64,000 nt of DNA from Saposhnikovia divaricata (Eukaryota > Streptophyta > Magnoliopsida > Apiales > Apiaceae), in the NCBI GenBank assembly GCA_036435485.1, contig CM071597.1, forward strand, positions 173,768,147 through 173,832,146. The letters are read 5' to 3'. Below the pieces are notes generated by a model. It saw only the letters and a list, made by a program, of their open reading frames with translations. It made no database searches and was not told where the DNA came from. This document shows positions 46,926-59,927 of this stretch, one piece after another; within the stretch, counting starts at the first letter, position 1, and every line of letters starts with the position of its first letter. Made by a program: the position numbers and the translations under genes.

Positions 46926-48289
46926 TAAAGGCCTATGCAAAATCCCCTCCGTTTCTAATTTGATTTTTCCCGTCAATTGGTGGGTTTTTTTTGAAATCTG
47001 TAACACCCCCAGATCCGGGGTCCGGGATCCAGTGGTTACGGTTTCCAATTCTGTCCACAACAATTGAACTTTCCTTAACATAAAATAAATTACGTCTCTA
47101 TAACCCAACACAACAATATAAAACACACCCGTTATAGTCCCAGAGATGAAATCAGAGTAACAATCAAATTTTTATTAATCACATTATGAGTTCTTACAAT
47201 CCAAAAGGATTTCAATATAAATACATACTCTTTGCCATCCATTTACATAAGTCATACTAGACCATATTCTTGGTACTGAAAGAATAAATATACCCTACCA
47301 ATAGCTTCTTCTTCAGCTCTGGTAGTCTCATCGTCCTCGCCCGCGTCGAGTGCGCCTTGTGCGAGTCATCTGATCTAGCTGTTGTTGTGATATAATAATA
47401 AAGCAAGGGTGAGCAATATCCCACCAAAAATAATATATAACTGAACGATAATGTATAACAGTTCAAAAGTATCTTTCAAACCATATGCCATGCATTTACG
47501 GAAATGATGCCAGTATAATATGAACGATGAAGTTACAAGGTAACTTAAAGTATTTGTTTGTAGAAATATCTGCTACATCAAAGTAAGCGAGATATTCTTA
47601 TTGTTATTAAGAAGAGGAGTTTGCAAGAAAAGGTTGCAATTCCAGTTATGACCCTTTTCCAACTCTGCCAACAGTAATCATGTTGCAGGAAATAAATAAA
47701 TTTGGATGATGAACCAATGATGGAGTATTCACCGCGCCCGCTGTTCCAATCTTGATGATCAGTCGAGATCGTACAGCTCAATTTAGATTTACTACCGGTA
47801 GAAGGAAGAACTGACGGCTTTACTTGTATACCGCCTTGCTAGCTCTCCTCGGCCAACGGTTGGGCCAAAGGGGATGGACCGGCGCTACTCGGCCTCTTAC
47901 ACGACTCCTAGTTCAAATAGAATTCATGATTCTGAATGTAACGTTCGTCCCCCTTTCCCCAAGTATAATACTTGTTGATTGGACTCCACAAAGTAGTCGT
48001 ATCTAGTTGGAAAGGAAAATTTACCAATAACTCCCAAGCTATTACTTGGTAACGGATATCAACTTGTTCCAGTAATCTTACCCCTCGAAAGATGAGAAGG
48101 TAAGCAACGACTTAATAAGTCAACAATACCCGAGTTGCGAGTGAAGGGAATACTTTATGACCGGGAAGTCGACAAGATAAATAACATTTTCCAAGTAAGG
48201 TTCCCTTATTATTAAGGAGATAGACTCAAAGAAGAATGATGTCTGAGAACCTTTCTTGATATAAGATTAATAATAATACGACTCCGAAA

Positions 48290-49050
48290 TATTTTCTGTA
48301 ATAATCGAAAAAGATAAACCTTATCGAGGTTATTCTAAGTATGGAATAAATATTCAGAGAATATTTATTGAATTAAAATATTTTACGGAATATTTAGGAA
48401 TATGAAAGAATATCTTTAATCAGAGTATCTCTCAAATAATTCTTGAAGAAATATCGAGAGAATATTTATTGCATAACTAAATATTCAAATGAATATTCCA
48501 AATAATATTCATTAATTAATAAGACCTGAAAGGAATATTTAAAATATTTAAAATAATATTCGATGATTAAATAGAACCCTGGATGAATATTCAAAATAAT
48601 ATTCATAATTAATTAGGAATTTAAATGAATATTGATAAAGTAATATTCATTTAATGGATAATATTCTAAATGAATATCAAGTAATGTTCATTTAGTAATC
48701 CAAGCTTTAAAGGAATATTCGAGATAAGACTCGATAAATAAATCAAGTTTCAGATGAACATTAAAATAATATTCGATAGGTAATTACTGTCTTAAATGAA
48801 TACTCAAAAGTAATATTCATTTAATGAATAATATTCTAAATGAATATCCAATTAATTTTCATTTAGTAGTCCAACCTTTAGAAGAATATTCGCAATAATA
48901 ATCGATAAATAATTCGACTCTGAATGAATATTAAAAATATTATTCGTCGAATAGTTACGTTCAAATAATTATTTGAAGTAAAGACCGTTAAAATAAATAA
49001 TCTCGAACGAATATTCAAATAATATTCGTCGCCCGAATAATGGAAAATAT
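48290..49050. repeat. Palindrome array in element C 3' LTR
   Basis: Many AAATGAATATTC..AATATTCATTT inverted-repeat units and variants (TCGAATATTCAAATAATATTCG). It is the largest of the arrays, about 760 bp, and is identical in layout to 58890-59650. Confidence 0.75.
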
Positions 49051-51799
49051 TTACTTAAATATTTTCCTCCGAGGTAATCCCGATATATCAAGAAATATTG
49101 ACTCCCGGTCTATATTTGATGAATAAGATGTATACGCCCTTCTATGAGGGTCTTACAATAACCGGCTTATAACTGATGTATAACTATCTAGCTTATAAGC
49201 CAACAATAACATTCAGGGAACAAGTATATCAATTCAACTTGAAAGTAGGCATGCATGGAATGGCATATGTATATCAGCAATCATATATATATATATTTAT
49301 TCAATCACAACAACAGCCTAAAAGAAGGGAATTGAAACTTGCCTGGTAGTCGAGTACGGTAAGGGGTAGTGGTAGCGGGTCCCGGTTCAGCTTGGTGATC
49401 AATAAATAGCCAAGGCATTCGGGATTAATCACTTAACATATTAAAAGTTAAGTTATACTTAATTCGAAACACGTTCTCGAGTTATCTCGTTATACCCCTT
49501 TTTAGTGGATTACTTATTATCACTGATCCGACCCGACATTCGTTCGTTAATACGACATGTCACTGCACTTATACTTGGGACATACTTAAGTCATATGAGT
49601 TCTAAGGTTGATCGTTACGAACCAATATTATACTCCGAGTTTTATCGCCCGTTTTCTAAGTGTTTTACCGAAGTTATAAAAGAGTTGTCTTTTAGGGGTT
49701 CGTTCGCGTTTAACCTTGACTCGAACATTTTTAATAAATCGAAAAATGCTCTTTTTGACATACGGTTTTCTTTCACACCTTACTTCTTACCCCTAGTATT
49801 TATTTACCAAGATTCGCCATGACGTTACATAGTTTACGAGGGTTCAATTTCAGTTACGAACTTTCGTTTACGGATTCGAACTACTTTTAGTAATTTGGTC
49901 ATAATTCCTAAACCGTAAATCAAAATGCTTTGATTCTTTCGCCAAAGTGATCTATGTTCAAAAATCTATCAGTAGGGTTCATTAACTTGCCAAGAACAGA
50001 GAGTTAAGGCTACTGACCAGTTCGGTTTCTTAGTGTTAATGAAAATCGGGCATTACGACGGCTACGAATCGAGCGTTCTAAAATTCATTACGCAACAACC
50101 AAGCCACACCGGGCATCTAATCAACTTATACACATAATAAGCACCCCAACAAGACCAGAAGCCACTGATCTTAGTATCAAACTCATCATGTTAATCAAAT
50201 CACTAAATCACTAACTAAACATGCTTATAACATGAACATAATCATAACTAAGCTAGATCCATCAAGAACATGCTTAAAACTCAAAGTAGAGCAAGGGTTT
50301 TCAAGTCTTATACCTTCCTTGTAGTATGTAATAGCCTCACAAAGCTTGGTATTGCCCTTGGATGGCCTTAACTTAGCTAGGATCAACCATGAAAACAAGA
50401 AAAACAAAGATTAGTTCTTAGAAACACTATTCATCATCACCTTTGATGATTTATTTGAAAATGAAAGGAAGTGAATTTGAGGCTGAAATTTCTAGGGGAT
50501 CTAAGCTATGATATGTAGTACTTACCCTAAAAATTAGAAGAACAAACAATGGTGGGAACCTCCTTTTCTAGCTCCTTGGCCGAAACTTTTGAAGAAAAAG
50601 AGAATGGAGAGTGTTTGCTTGGTTTCTTGATTTTTCTTTGTTCAATCTTGCATAAAGTGACTTTCTGAGAGATAATATCTCATCTTGGTGTGTTAGTGGG
50701 GTGTGATGTCATGGATGATGAGTTTTGGAGGACAAGTGTTGTGTTTTGCATGGTTAAAAACTAACCAAGTGTTTTGATTTCTAAGTACTAGTTATGTTCC
50801 AATTAATCTAGTTACTCTTGCCCACTTGGTTACTAGATATTTATTCTAGTAGCTTGCATAAGACTCTTGCTTCCTCTGCTTGTTTCTGTGTCCGGTTATT
50901 GCCCGTTTCGATTGATCGTTCGTGAGAATATTTCACGGATTTCTAATTAGGGTTTACCGGGAATCCTCTTTAATATTAATACTTTCATTCTCCATCTTTC
51001 ATTCTAACTTTCCAATTTATATTCCTTAAATCCATTCGTTAAATACTTAGGGCTATCAGTGTCCAGGGAACTCTCGGAGAAAATAAAAGTGCGGTTTTTC
51101 AGAATCCGACAGCTTTTACATACACTTATTTTCCCCTTGGATCACTAATACGAACTCGGAAATCCGTTCCGAATGCTTCTGTATAGTGTCGTCTCATATT
51201 CTTATATACTCCCACCAAACACTATTCATTCTGTATTCTTTACTTGTTCTCTTAGGGTGGTACAATTGTCCGTATTCTCTTTCGATCGTTCCTTAACCTT
51301 TTTACGGAACTACTGGATTAATCGTTATCGATCTGGATGACATGAGGGTATTCTCTTGCTTGAAGTTGCCATATCTTATTCCCTTAGAAGATAGATTATT
51401 CTTACCTATGTTGTCACCCTTTAGCATTCTTCAAGACATAAACATAATAAGGTCGAATTCTATTCATTCTTTCCAAATATCAATAATTACATTGTAGCCA
51501 TAACCACTCCTCAGTGGTTTCCTACCTTCATTCTTAAATCAAATATAATAACATCCCAAAATATCAAATCCTCAAAGTTAATATCTCAATTCTTGGATTA
51601 TAATAATATTTAATCCACTGTCCGGTCAAATATTATACCGAAAAGAATTTGGAATTTCTGAATTCCGATCGTCTCTGCATTCACTTATTTCCTCCGCGTA
51701 TTACTAATATGACTTCGAAACATCCATATCACGTCCCGTACATAGGGTGGAGTGAAAAGTTTTCCAACTTACAAAATCACTATTCATCCACCAAATTAC

Positions 51800-51852
51800 T
51801 ATGCACGTACAGGAAACACTATGCACGTACGGGAAACACTATGCACGTACTC
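51800..51852. repeat. 20 bp tandem repeat in element C 3' LTR
   Basis: Unit TATGCACGTACGGGAAACAC, about 2.6 copies. The sister LTR has one unit more. Confidence 0.85.
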
Positions 51853-52113
51853 ATTTCCCTTCAAGGATCCATTAGCTCCTTCCTGGATGGTAGATTATTT
51901 TTATCTAGGTCCTCAACCATCGAATTACTCTATTCTGACAATATACCAATGCATCAGGATCATTGTCCAAAGCAATATCCATTCATTACAATCATTGTTC
52001 TTTGAAACCACCATTCATTAGAGCTGGTGACCTTGTTATCGGAATCATTGTTCCTCATTTTATCATTACTTAATAAAAAGTTTTAATTATATCCAAAATT
52101 TGGGGTTCTTACA

Positions 52114-52126
52114 GTCTCCCCTCCTT
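52114..52126 (-). other. Polypurine tract of element C
   Basis: GTCTCCCCTCCTT on the + strand adjoins the left LTR and is followed by AAAAGGATTCCGTCCCGGAA, the block conserved before every PPT in the window. Confidence 0.9.
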
Positions 52127-54650
52127 AAAAGGATTCCGTCCCGGAATCAGGTAGGAAGCAAAGAGTCGTTTGCCTGTCGTTCACTTTTTAGCTTCCCGGT
52201 CAATTCTTAGTCGTTCTACCCTTCCTCAGCACATCTTCTAGTGCTACAATCCATATTGTATCCTTTTTCCATCAACGTTGCTACTTTTCGTACAACTCAC
52301 TATCCGGGTTATATTCTTACTCAGTCTTATCCTTATTGATACCTGCAGTAACATTGGTATCACTATCACCCTACGAATTCGGAGGTAACCTCGCTCGTAC
52401 TGTGCATTTCCTGATTGCTTTAATCTTCGCAATCTCGATCAATATAGAGAAGTGGAAAGATTTATTGAGAGATCACTATGATCAATTGAACATTTGTGAT
52501 ATTGCATAGTTAGTACAGAAGGGGGCCATCCTTTAGTACTTGACAAGCAATTAAACAAGTCATGGTATTCCACTTAGACTTCTATCACATAGACAGACAG
52601 TCACGTAGCAGTACCTCCCCTCCTAAAAGGGTTGTTCTTCTCAATTCATAAAGAAGATGAATAAGAGAGAAGAAGAGAAAAGAGTTCTAAAGGATTATAG
52701 AAAGCTTTCATGATTGTAGAATATCATACTCAGAATTTACCTCTGAACTATAGAGGTTTATCAAAGAAGAAATTAATCCTAATTATATCCAATACTATTT
52801 GATCGCAATCTCACGTGTCAACATATCTTGCTGCTTTGTCCATTATTCTATGGACAAAATACTCTTGTTTAATCATAGCGATACTCACATTCGGGAAATC
52901 CTTCAACCTTTCAGGTTAAATCTTAGATTTCTCACTTGACATCATTATTACTGACATCCCATATCATGTTACTGGCTTTTTCATAACTATAATATTGACA
53001 CTATCAGGTTGTCATCCTGAGAATTCATTAGAAAACCCATTCATAACATTCCTTGCTTCTCATTCCATAGTTGCTTCCCCACCCTTTTCTTTATCAATCA
53101 CATCCTTCTTATTAGCTGATTCTTACTCATTTCTATTATTTAATTTCACCTTCACCTCTTTATTGAGACACCTTTTTGCACTTGGTACCTCCTTATCGGT
53201 ATTCCGTCTCATTTATTCTATAATCATCACGTTATTTCAATTTAAACTTTCCGAAATGAATCTGGCCCGATTCCTTTAACTTAGATTCATATAATCTACT
53301 TCTGCCAACCGTGTTTCTCATCACTTGTTCTTTTCTAACCGTGGTTTTCCACAGGTTGTCTTTCGTAAGTCAGACCAGGTCGTATATCTACATGCTCGTA
53401 CTCCTATCATCTGTTGAACATCTGCATTTTACTGACGTAGCCTGGCCACATGAAAACCCGTTATGACCGTGCTATAAGTTTTGGGGGTAAGGCTGGCTCG
53501 AATACCGCCGTCCGAACACTTTAAACTCTCAGGTGGCCCAATAAGTCTCGGGCTCAACCGCCCTTCCCTCCAAGTCTCATTAATTCTTTCCATGGGAATA
53601 TCTTTAACATCATGAATCATCAACCTCATATTCTCTATCTTGTTTGCGCAGAAGTACACTAACATAAACTTGTTTGTCATTCATCAACATGCCATTTAGT
53701 TAATCAATGGCAGCACTTTCTTTATCTTTACATTGTCATCTACTTTCTTAGAAGAATCACCATCACTTGTTGTTTACGTAGTGCATTAATAGCTAACCCT
53801 ACGGGTTTCAAATCCCTTAGGGAGACAAAGTAATCACTATTCCTTATCCATAAGGAACACTTCCTGAACTTGATGTAGATATAACATGAAGTAGATAGAA
53901 TTGCAGAAGAGTTTCAGGCATCGCAGCTAGGTCCGGTTGATGAAACTATCACTTATGCATCTTCCATAAAAGACTGGAAACTTAACGGTTTACTTCATCA
54001 AATTTTTTTTTTTTTTACCATGGTCCTGGTTTGCCTCAAAACGGGACCTTCTAAGGTACGTAATATGCTTAAGACTCCATCAGGAATCGAATCTTTACTT
54101 AAACTATTATCACCTTCGATTCTTGCACAATCATCAAAAGGAATGTAACTTCCTCCACTCCAATATGACCTTCAAGGTCTTTCCAAATATCATTTTGTTT
54201 CTTCGGTATGAACATTTATAATTATTCCTTTATACTTAGACTGTCGACCACCTCATTGGCCTTTCATGATAATAATAATTTCCGGTAATCCTTGTTCCTT
54301 GGATATATTCCAATTCAAACATTTCTACCTCATTCCCATCATTTTTGGGTGAAAGCATTCTCCCTTAAGCTCTGCTGATGGAGAAAAATATATTTAACAG
54401 TCTTTCTCCATAAGTCATTGCTTCCACCTACCCGTGGGAACTTTATCACGTTTATTCCCAATCCTACTTAGGATACTTCTCTTCTTAGTTCTTTCCTTAT
54501 CTTAGGATAATCTCAACCTTTATAGGTTCAATCCATACTTCCTCAGGGTCTCATACATGCCTCATCTGGCATTACTGTTACTATGTCATACATTCCTTAC
54601 CAAACTTCCATTTTGAAGTTCGGAATATTACCTTTTTCCTTGTAAGGTTT
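52127..54650 (-). other. Decayed 3' interior of element C
   Basis: No frame or domain is readable; collinear with 10833-13230 of element A. A segment at about 53280-53740 looks different from A and contains, on the reverse strand, WREGRLSPRLIGPPESLKC and, further on, HVARLRQ. This fits the integrase C-terminal GKLSPRFIGPFEIL...HVSLLR pattern, so a trace of integrase survives there. Confidence 0.55.
53429..53680 (-). pseudogene. Integrase C-terminal remnant of element C
   Basis: An 83-codon reverse frame ends with GRLSPRLIGPPESLKCSDGG and GFHVARLRQ. This corresponds to the part of Ty3/gypsy integrase between the catalytic core and the chromodomain (GKLSPRFIGPFEILERVG..., then HNVFHVSLLR). The upstream part of the frame matches the NRR/D-VGDFVMLKVSPWKG region only weakly. 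It is in the right place for a 3'-terminal integrase on this strand. Confidence 0.6.
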
Positions 54651-54659
54651 CATAGGTCA

Positions 54660-54800
54660 TCCTCATCCTTCCTCCTGTATTTTCTGGGTACAGGGTATAT
54701 CAAAATGTCATTGATCAATACTCTAATAATTCTATCTATGTTCTTTCCAGAACTCTTTTTAATAATCCTTACCGGTCATTGTTGCCTTAGCAAGTCCAAC
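54660..54800 (-). pseudogene. Reverse transcriptase remnant of element C
   Basis: The reverse strand reads VGLAKATMTGKDY, then IIRVLINDILIYPVPRKY. These match the RT blocks FGLTNAPATFMDLM and FVIVFIDDILIYSKS; the first catalytic Asp is Asn. Same position and same Asp change as in element A (13240-13520), so the defect predates their split or spread. Confidence 0.7.
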
Positions 54801-55529
54801 TCATATCATCTGAAGTCATAATGTCGTTATTAGGGTTAATGCCACCCCTTGTGCATTCCCTAGGGTTTGTCTTAATTTATGGATATCCTATCCTTAATTC
54901 AACTGCCAAAGAATTCTTGCATCTTATAATTGGCAATCAGATCATGTATCCTTAATAAAGGTCTCTTTTCAATCATTCTCATTTGATAATCGATCGGTGG
55001 CTTAATGCCACCCTCTTCTTTCAGATAGCTGTCAGCCTATTTGGCCTTCCAAAAAGGCAACATATGCCTATCTCCTCTCTTACAGAACTTGGTAATGGCA
55101 GCAAGGATGTTTTGGAAGATATTGGCCGAGTTCAACGTGAATCTCTTAGTACTTATCGTTCTTCTCAAATGTACTTGCCTTAGACAAAATTTCTACAGCA
55201 TACTGATCCATCTCTGACCATTTCTATACTCTCTTCATAAACCTTCGTTGTTTACTTCCCTTAGTCGTAATATGTTCAGGGTATTCATGATACTCTAACA
55301 TCATACATCTCAAGTCACTATACTTCCATTTTACTCGTAATCTTGGACAACCATATACACATGAGTCACTTTAGTACGGGTTACCCCATCCCAAAAAGGT
55401 CTAGTAAATTCCCCATCACAACATGGGTTGCAAAGGGTTTAGTAGAAGACTCCTACGATCTCATTAATATTTCCTTTATATCAGAAGCCCTTGCAGTCGG
55501 TGCTTACTTAGAAGCAACCCTGCTTTGTC

Positions 55530-55590
55530 TTTTCATTGCTGGTCTAGTCACTTTATAGTCCGTTGTGACTTGGCCTCAACTGGCCACACT
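55530..55590 (-). pseudogene. Gag zinc-knuckle remnant of element C
   Basis: Reverse strand TGTGGCCAG...GGCCAAGTCACAACGGACTATAAAGTGACTAGACC reads, with a frame slip, CGQ..GQVTTDYKVTRP. This is the counterpart of 14070-14138 in element A. PTARASDIK, resembling the protease leader, follows. Confidence 0.45.
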
Positions 55591-56369
55591 AAAATAAAAA
55601 TATATGATTTTAGGGGTTGGCTAATAGCATTACTTTTCTAGCAATTGTCGGCATAGTGCCTTCTTCTTTGATACCTTTCTACCTTTCCAAAACTTTACTC
55701 CATATAAGTCTTAATCGACTACTCGGCACCGTCTCCGGTCACCTTTCCTCCACTTTTATCTTTTCAACTATTTTTATCAATCCTGCGTGCCACACAAGCT
55801 TACCCTTCCTGGCACAACAGCCTTTTCATTTAAGTCAATCCTGGAATTTCTCAGTCCGGCTAGTTTCTTACTTACATTTCCTATTTTCGTCCAATCTCAC
55901 TTCATCATTTTATCACTACCGTCGATTGTAATGCTCAGGGTCCGTTTACTAACCCATTTTACAGCATCCTTACCCAAATCACAGGGTTTGCTCCAATTTT
56001 TTAATCTCTTCCATGACATTCTCTGATAATCAGAAAGACAAGGTTTGCCAAAATTCACCGAATTCCTTTCCAGACTCAGGGAAATTTTGATCAATCTACC
56101 CACCTACTGGTAACATTAAGGAGACCAGTTTCGAAACCTGAAGAATAGTTCTTTGAACCTCCAAGCAGGTGGAATCATAAGCAGTCATAGTTAACGAAAT
56201 AATCATCATCAGATTGGAAGTTTACCCACTGGAAAGGAATCAATTATATCCATCCCTTAGAAGGGAATCAATAGTTTCAAACTGAAACCAGTCACAACGT
56301 CCTGATACCTATACGTCCTGATATTCAATACTACCAAATGTCGGTCTACCTAACCCTTTATGCGAAGCG

Positions 56370-56480
56370 TCGTTGGAAGCACAAAGTCTTCCTTTTTTTT
56401 TTTCCATTAAGCAATGCCAGCTCTTGGTCATTACCAATTTCACCTTTTAGCTCCAGGAAGATTTTCTCACATTTTTCTCT
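56370..56480 (-). pseudogene. Displaced RNase H fragment of element C
   Basis: Reverse strand EKCEKIFLELKGEI, then ALLNGKKK and EDFV, matching the RT-RNase H connection and DFVIYCDAS start. It is the shortened partner of the displaced RT-RNase H fragment in element A (15230-15600). C lacks about 300 bp next to it that A has. It too lies between the PBS and the gag remnant. Confidence 0.65.
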
Positions 56481-57582
56481 TTAACTACTGATCGTATTAC
56501 TTGATCTATTATAATTCCGCATCGGAATAAACTTAAGGTACTACTATAATCCATTCAAAGAGAAGAAGGAATTTAATATTCCTCTAAATCACATGCATCT
56601 AACGTTTCTGGTTCATCATTTAACTAAGTTGAATTAACTCTATACTCAGTCTCTGGCAGTAGTCTCATTACGAGTTCATCTTGACTCACTGGTCTTATCT
56701 TCCGGTAGGTTCTGAGATCATTGTCTTGCTAGCTACTTCCTTATATAATTTTACCCAATCATGCTATCACTTCCCAATGTCTTTACTTTCTAAATGATTC
56801 ATTCATAAAATGAACATTTTCCTTAATAAAACCACCTTATTAACCTTAATTTGGTTCCATAATTTACAACCTACGACACCTGCCTTCTCATGGCGAATTA
56901 TTACTGACAATATTCATACTGATTCATTTATCAAATGATATGGCACTTACTGCCTCATTCTTAACTATTCCTAGGGACTCTGCTCCTCGCCCTAAATCGA
57001 TGTCTTTGATAATCATACATCCCTCTAGCTCTTTCTTTGTTAAGATGAAAATCTCTAAGGATTCTAATCTATTTCCGTATAAGATCTCAAGTAATTCTTC
57101 CAATCCTTCTTTCTTGCTGGTACTACATCTGGTAGTCCGGCTATGAATTCAACATGCATCTTCAGATCTCTTAATAATATCTCGGTTCTTTATACTCACT
57201 TTTCTGAGCACCATATCTTAATCATCACAGTCATTCTGGCTGCGACCCTCATTACCCATCGGTAAGCTCCTTATCCTAACAGGATTTTCCTTATCTGCTG
57301 GAACCTCTTCCGGGTCTCCAGTAGGGTACTCCATCAAATTAACCGCTGATCTTCAGCATATAAAGCATCATCGTGCTGTTGCTCGTATGCCTCAAGGTCA
57401 GTCGCCTTACTCGTCGATACGATATCGAGCTAAGTTACTATCATTATACTTACGAGTTCCCATAAGGGTTTTATATGTCATCACTACATTAAGTAGTCCG
57501 ACTATGAACTTGGCACGAGTTCTTATTATCTTATTGAATTTATTGTTTTAACGTCACCTCATCTCTGGGGTTTATAACGTAC

Positions 57583-57594
57583 GCTCTGATACCA
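57583..57594 (-). other. Primer binding site of element C (initiator tRNA-Met)
   Basis: Reverse strand TGGTATCAGAGC four bases inside the 5' LTR, a perfect initiator tRNA-Met complement. Confidence 0.95.
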
Positions 57595-58889
57595 CTTCTG
57601 TAACACCCCCAGATCCGGGGTCCGGGATCCAGTGGTTACGGTTTCCAATTCTGTCCACAACAATTGAACTTTCCTTAACATAAAATAAATTACGTCTCTA
57701 TAACCCAACACAACAATATAAAACACACCCGTTATAGTCCCAGAGATGAAATCAGAGTAACAATCAAATTTTTATTAATCACATTATGAGTTCTTACAAT
57801 CCAAAAGGATTTCAATATAAATACATACTCTTTGCCATCCATTTACATAAGTCATACTAGACCATATTCTTGGTACTGAAAGAATAAATATACCCTACCA
57901 ATAGCTTCTTCTTCAGCTCTGGTAGTCTCATCGTCCTCGCCCGCGTCGAGTGCGCCTTGTGCGAGTCATCTGATCTAGCTGTTGTTGTGATATAATAATA
58001 AAGCAAGGGTGAGCAATAGCCCACCAACAATAATATATAACTGAACGATAATGTATAACAGTTCAAAAGTATCTTTCAAACCATATGCCATGCATTTACG
58101 GAAATGATGCCAGTATAATATGAACGATGAAGTTACAAGGTAACTTAAAGTATTTGTTTGTAGAAATATCTGCTACATCAAAGTAAGCGAGATATTCTTA
58201 TTGTTATTAAGAAGAGGAGTTTGCAAGAAAAGGTTGCAATTCCAGTTATGACCCTTTTCCAACTCTGCCAACAGTAATCATGTTGCAGGAAATAAATAAA
58301 TTTGGATGATGAACCAATGATGGAGTATTCACCGCGCCCGCTGTTCCAATCTTGATGATCAGTCGAGATCGTACAGCTCAATTTAGATTTACTACCGGTA
58401 GAAGGAAGAACTGACGGCTTTACTTGTATACCGCCTTGCTAGCTCTCCCCGGCCAACGGTTGGGCCAAAGGGGATGGACCGGCGCTACTCGGCCTCTTAC
58501 ACGACTCCTAGTTCAAATAGAATTCATGATTCTGAATGTAACGTTCGTCCCCCTTTCCCCAAGTATAATACTTGTTGATAAGACTCCACAAAGTAGTCGT
58601 ATCTAGTTGGAAAGGAAAATTTACCAATAACTCCCAAGCTATTACTTGGTAACGGATATCAACTTGTTCCAGTAATCTTACCCCTCGAAAGATGAGAAGG
58701 TAAGCAACGACTTAATAAGTCAACAATACCCGAGTTGCGAGTGAAGGGAATACTTTATGACCGGGAAGTCGACAAGATAAATAACATTTTCCAAGTAAGG
58801 TTCCCTTATTATTAAGGAGATAGACTCAAAGAAGAATGATGTCTGAGAACCTTTCTTGATATAAGATTAATAATAATACGACTCCGAAA

Positions 58890-59650
58890 TATTTTCTGTA
58901 ATAATCGAAAAAGATAAACCTTATCGAGGTTATTCTAAGTATGGAATAAATATTCAGAGAATATTTATTGAATTAAAATATTTTACGGAATATTTAGGAA
59001 TATGAAAGAATATCTTTAATCAGAGTATCTCTCAAATAATTCTTGAAGAAATATCGAGAGAATATTTATTGCATAACTAAATATTCAAATGAATATTCCA
59101 AATAATATTCATTAATTAATAAGACCTGAAAGGAATATTTAAAATATTTAAAATAATATTCGATGATTAAATAGAACCCTGGATGAATATTCAAAATAAT
59201 ATTCATAATTAATTAGGAATTTAAATGAATATTGATAAAGTAATATTCATTTAATGGATAATATTCTAAATGAATATCAAGTAATGTTCATTTAGTAATC
59301 CAAGCTTTAAAGGAATATTCGAGATAAGACTCGATAAATAAATCAAGTTTCAGATGAACATTAAAATAATATTCGATAGGTAATTACTGTCTTAAATGAA
59401 TACTCAAAAGTAATATTCATTTAATGAATAATATTCTAAATGAATATCCAATTAATTTTCATTTAGTAGTCCAACCTTTAGAAGAATATTCGCAATAATA
59501 ATCGATAAATAATTCGACTCTGAATGAATATTAAAAATATTATTCGTCGAATAGTTACGTTCAAATAATTATTTGAAGTAAAGACCGTTAAAATAAATAA
59601 TCTCGAACGAATATTCAAATAATATTCGTCGCCCGAATAATGGAAAATAT
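58890..59650. repeat. Palindrome array in element C 5' LTR
   Basis: Same units and order as 48290-49050. Confidence 0.75.
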
Positions 59651-59879
59651 TTACTTAAATATTTTCCTCCGAGGTAATCCCGATATATCAAGAAATATTG
59701 ACTCCCGGTCTATATTTGATGAATAAGATGTATACGCCCTTCTATGAGGGTCTTACAATAACCGGCTTATAACTGATGTATAACTATCTAGCTTATAAGC
59801 CAACAATAACATTCAGGGAATAAGTATATCAATTCAACTTGAAAGTAGGCATGCATGGAATGGCATATGTATATCAGCA

Positions 59880-59927
<48 letters not shown>

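Larger units (their letters stand above)
46999..52113 (-). repeat. 3' LTR of element C (5115 bp)
   Basis: It runs from TGTAACACCCCCAGATCCGG to GGGGTTCTTACA on the + strand. Hairpin at 47407-47425, here with a substitution in the stem (ATCCC for AGCCC). Palindrome array at about 48290-49050. A 20 bp tandem repeat at about 51800-51852 has just over two and a half units. Frames such as 49505-49822 are antisense and duplicated in the sister LTR; no product is recognisable. Confidence 0.95.

Noticed and set aside
49505..49822. 105-codon frame found twice (also 60127-60444)
   Set aside because: The repetition comes from the LTR duplication, not from selection. It is antisense to element C, and the homologous stretch in the A LTR is not open over the same span.
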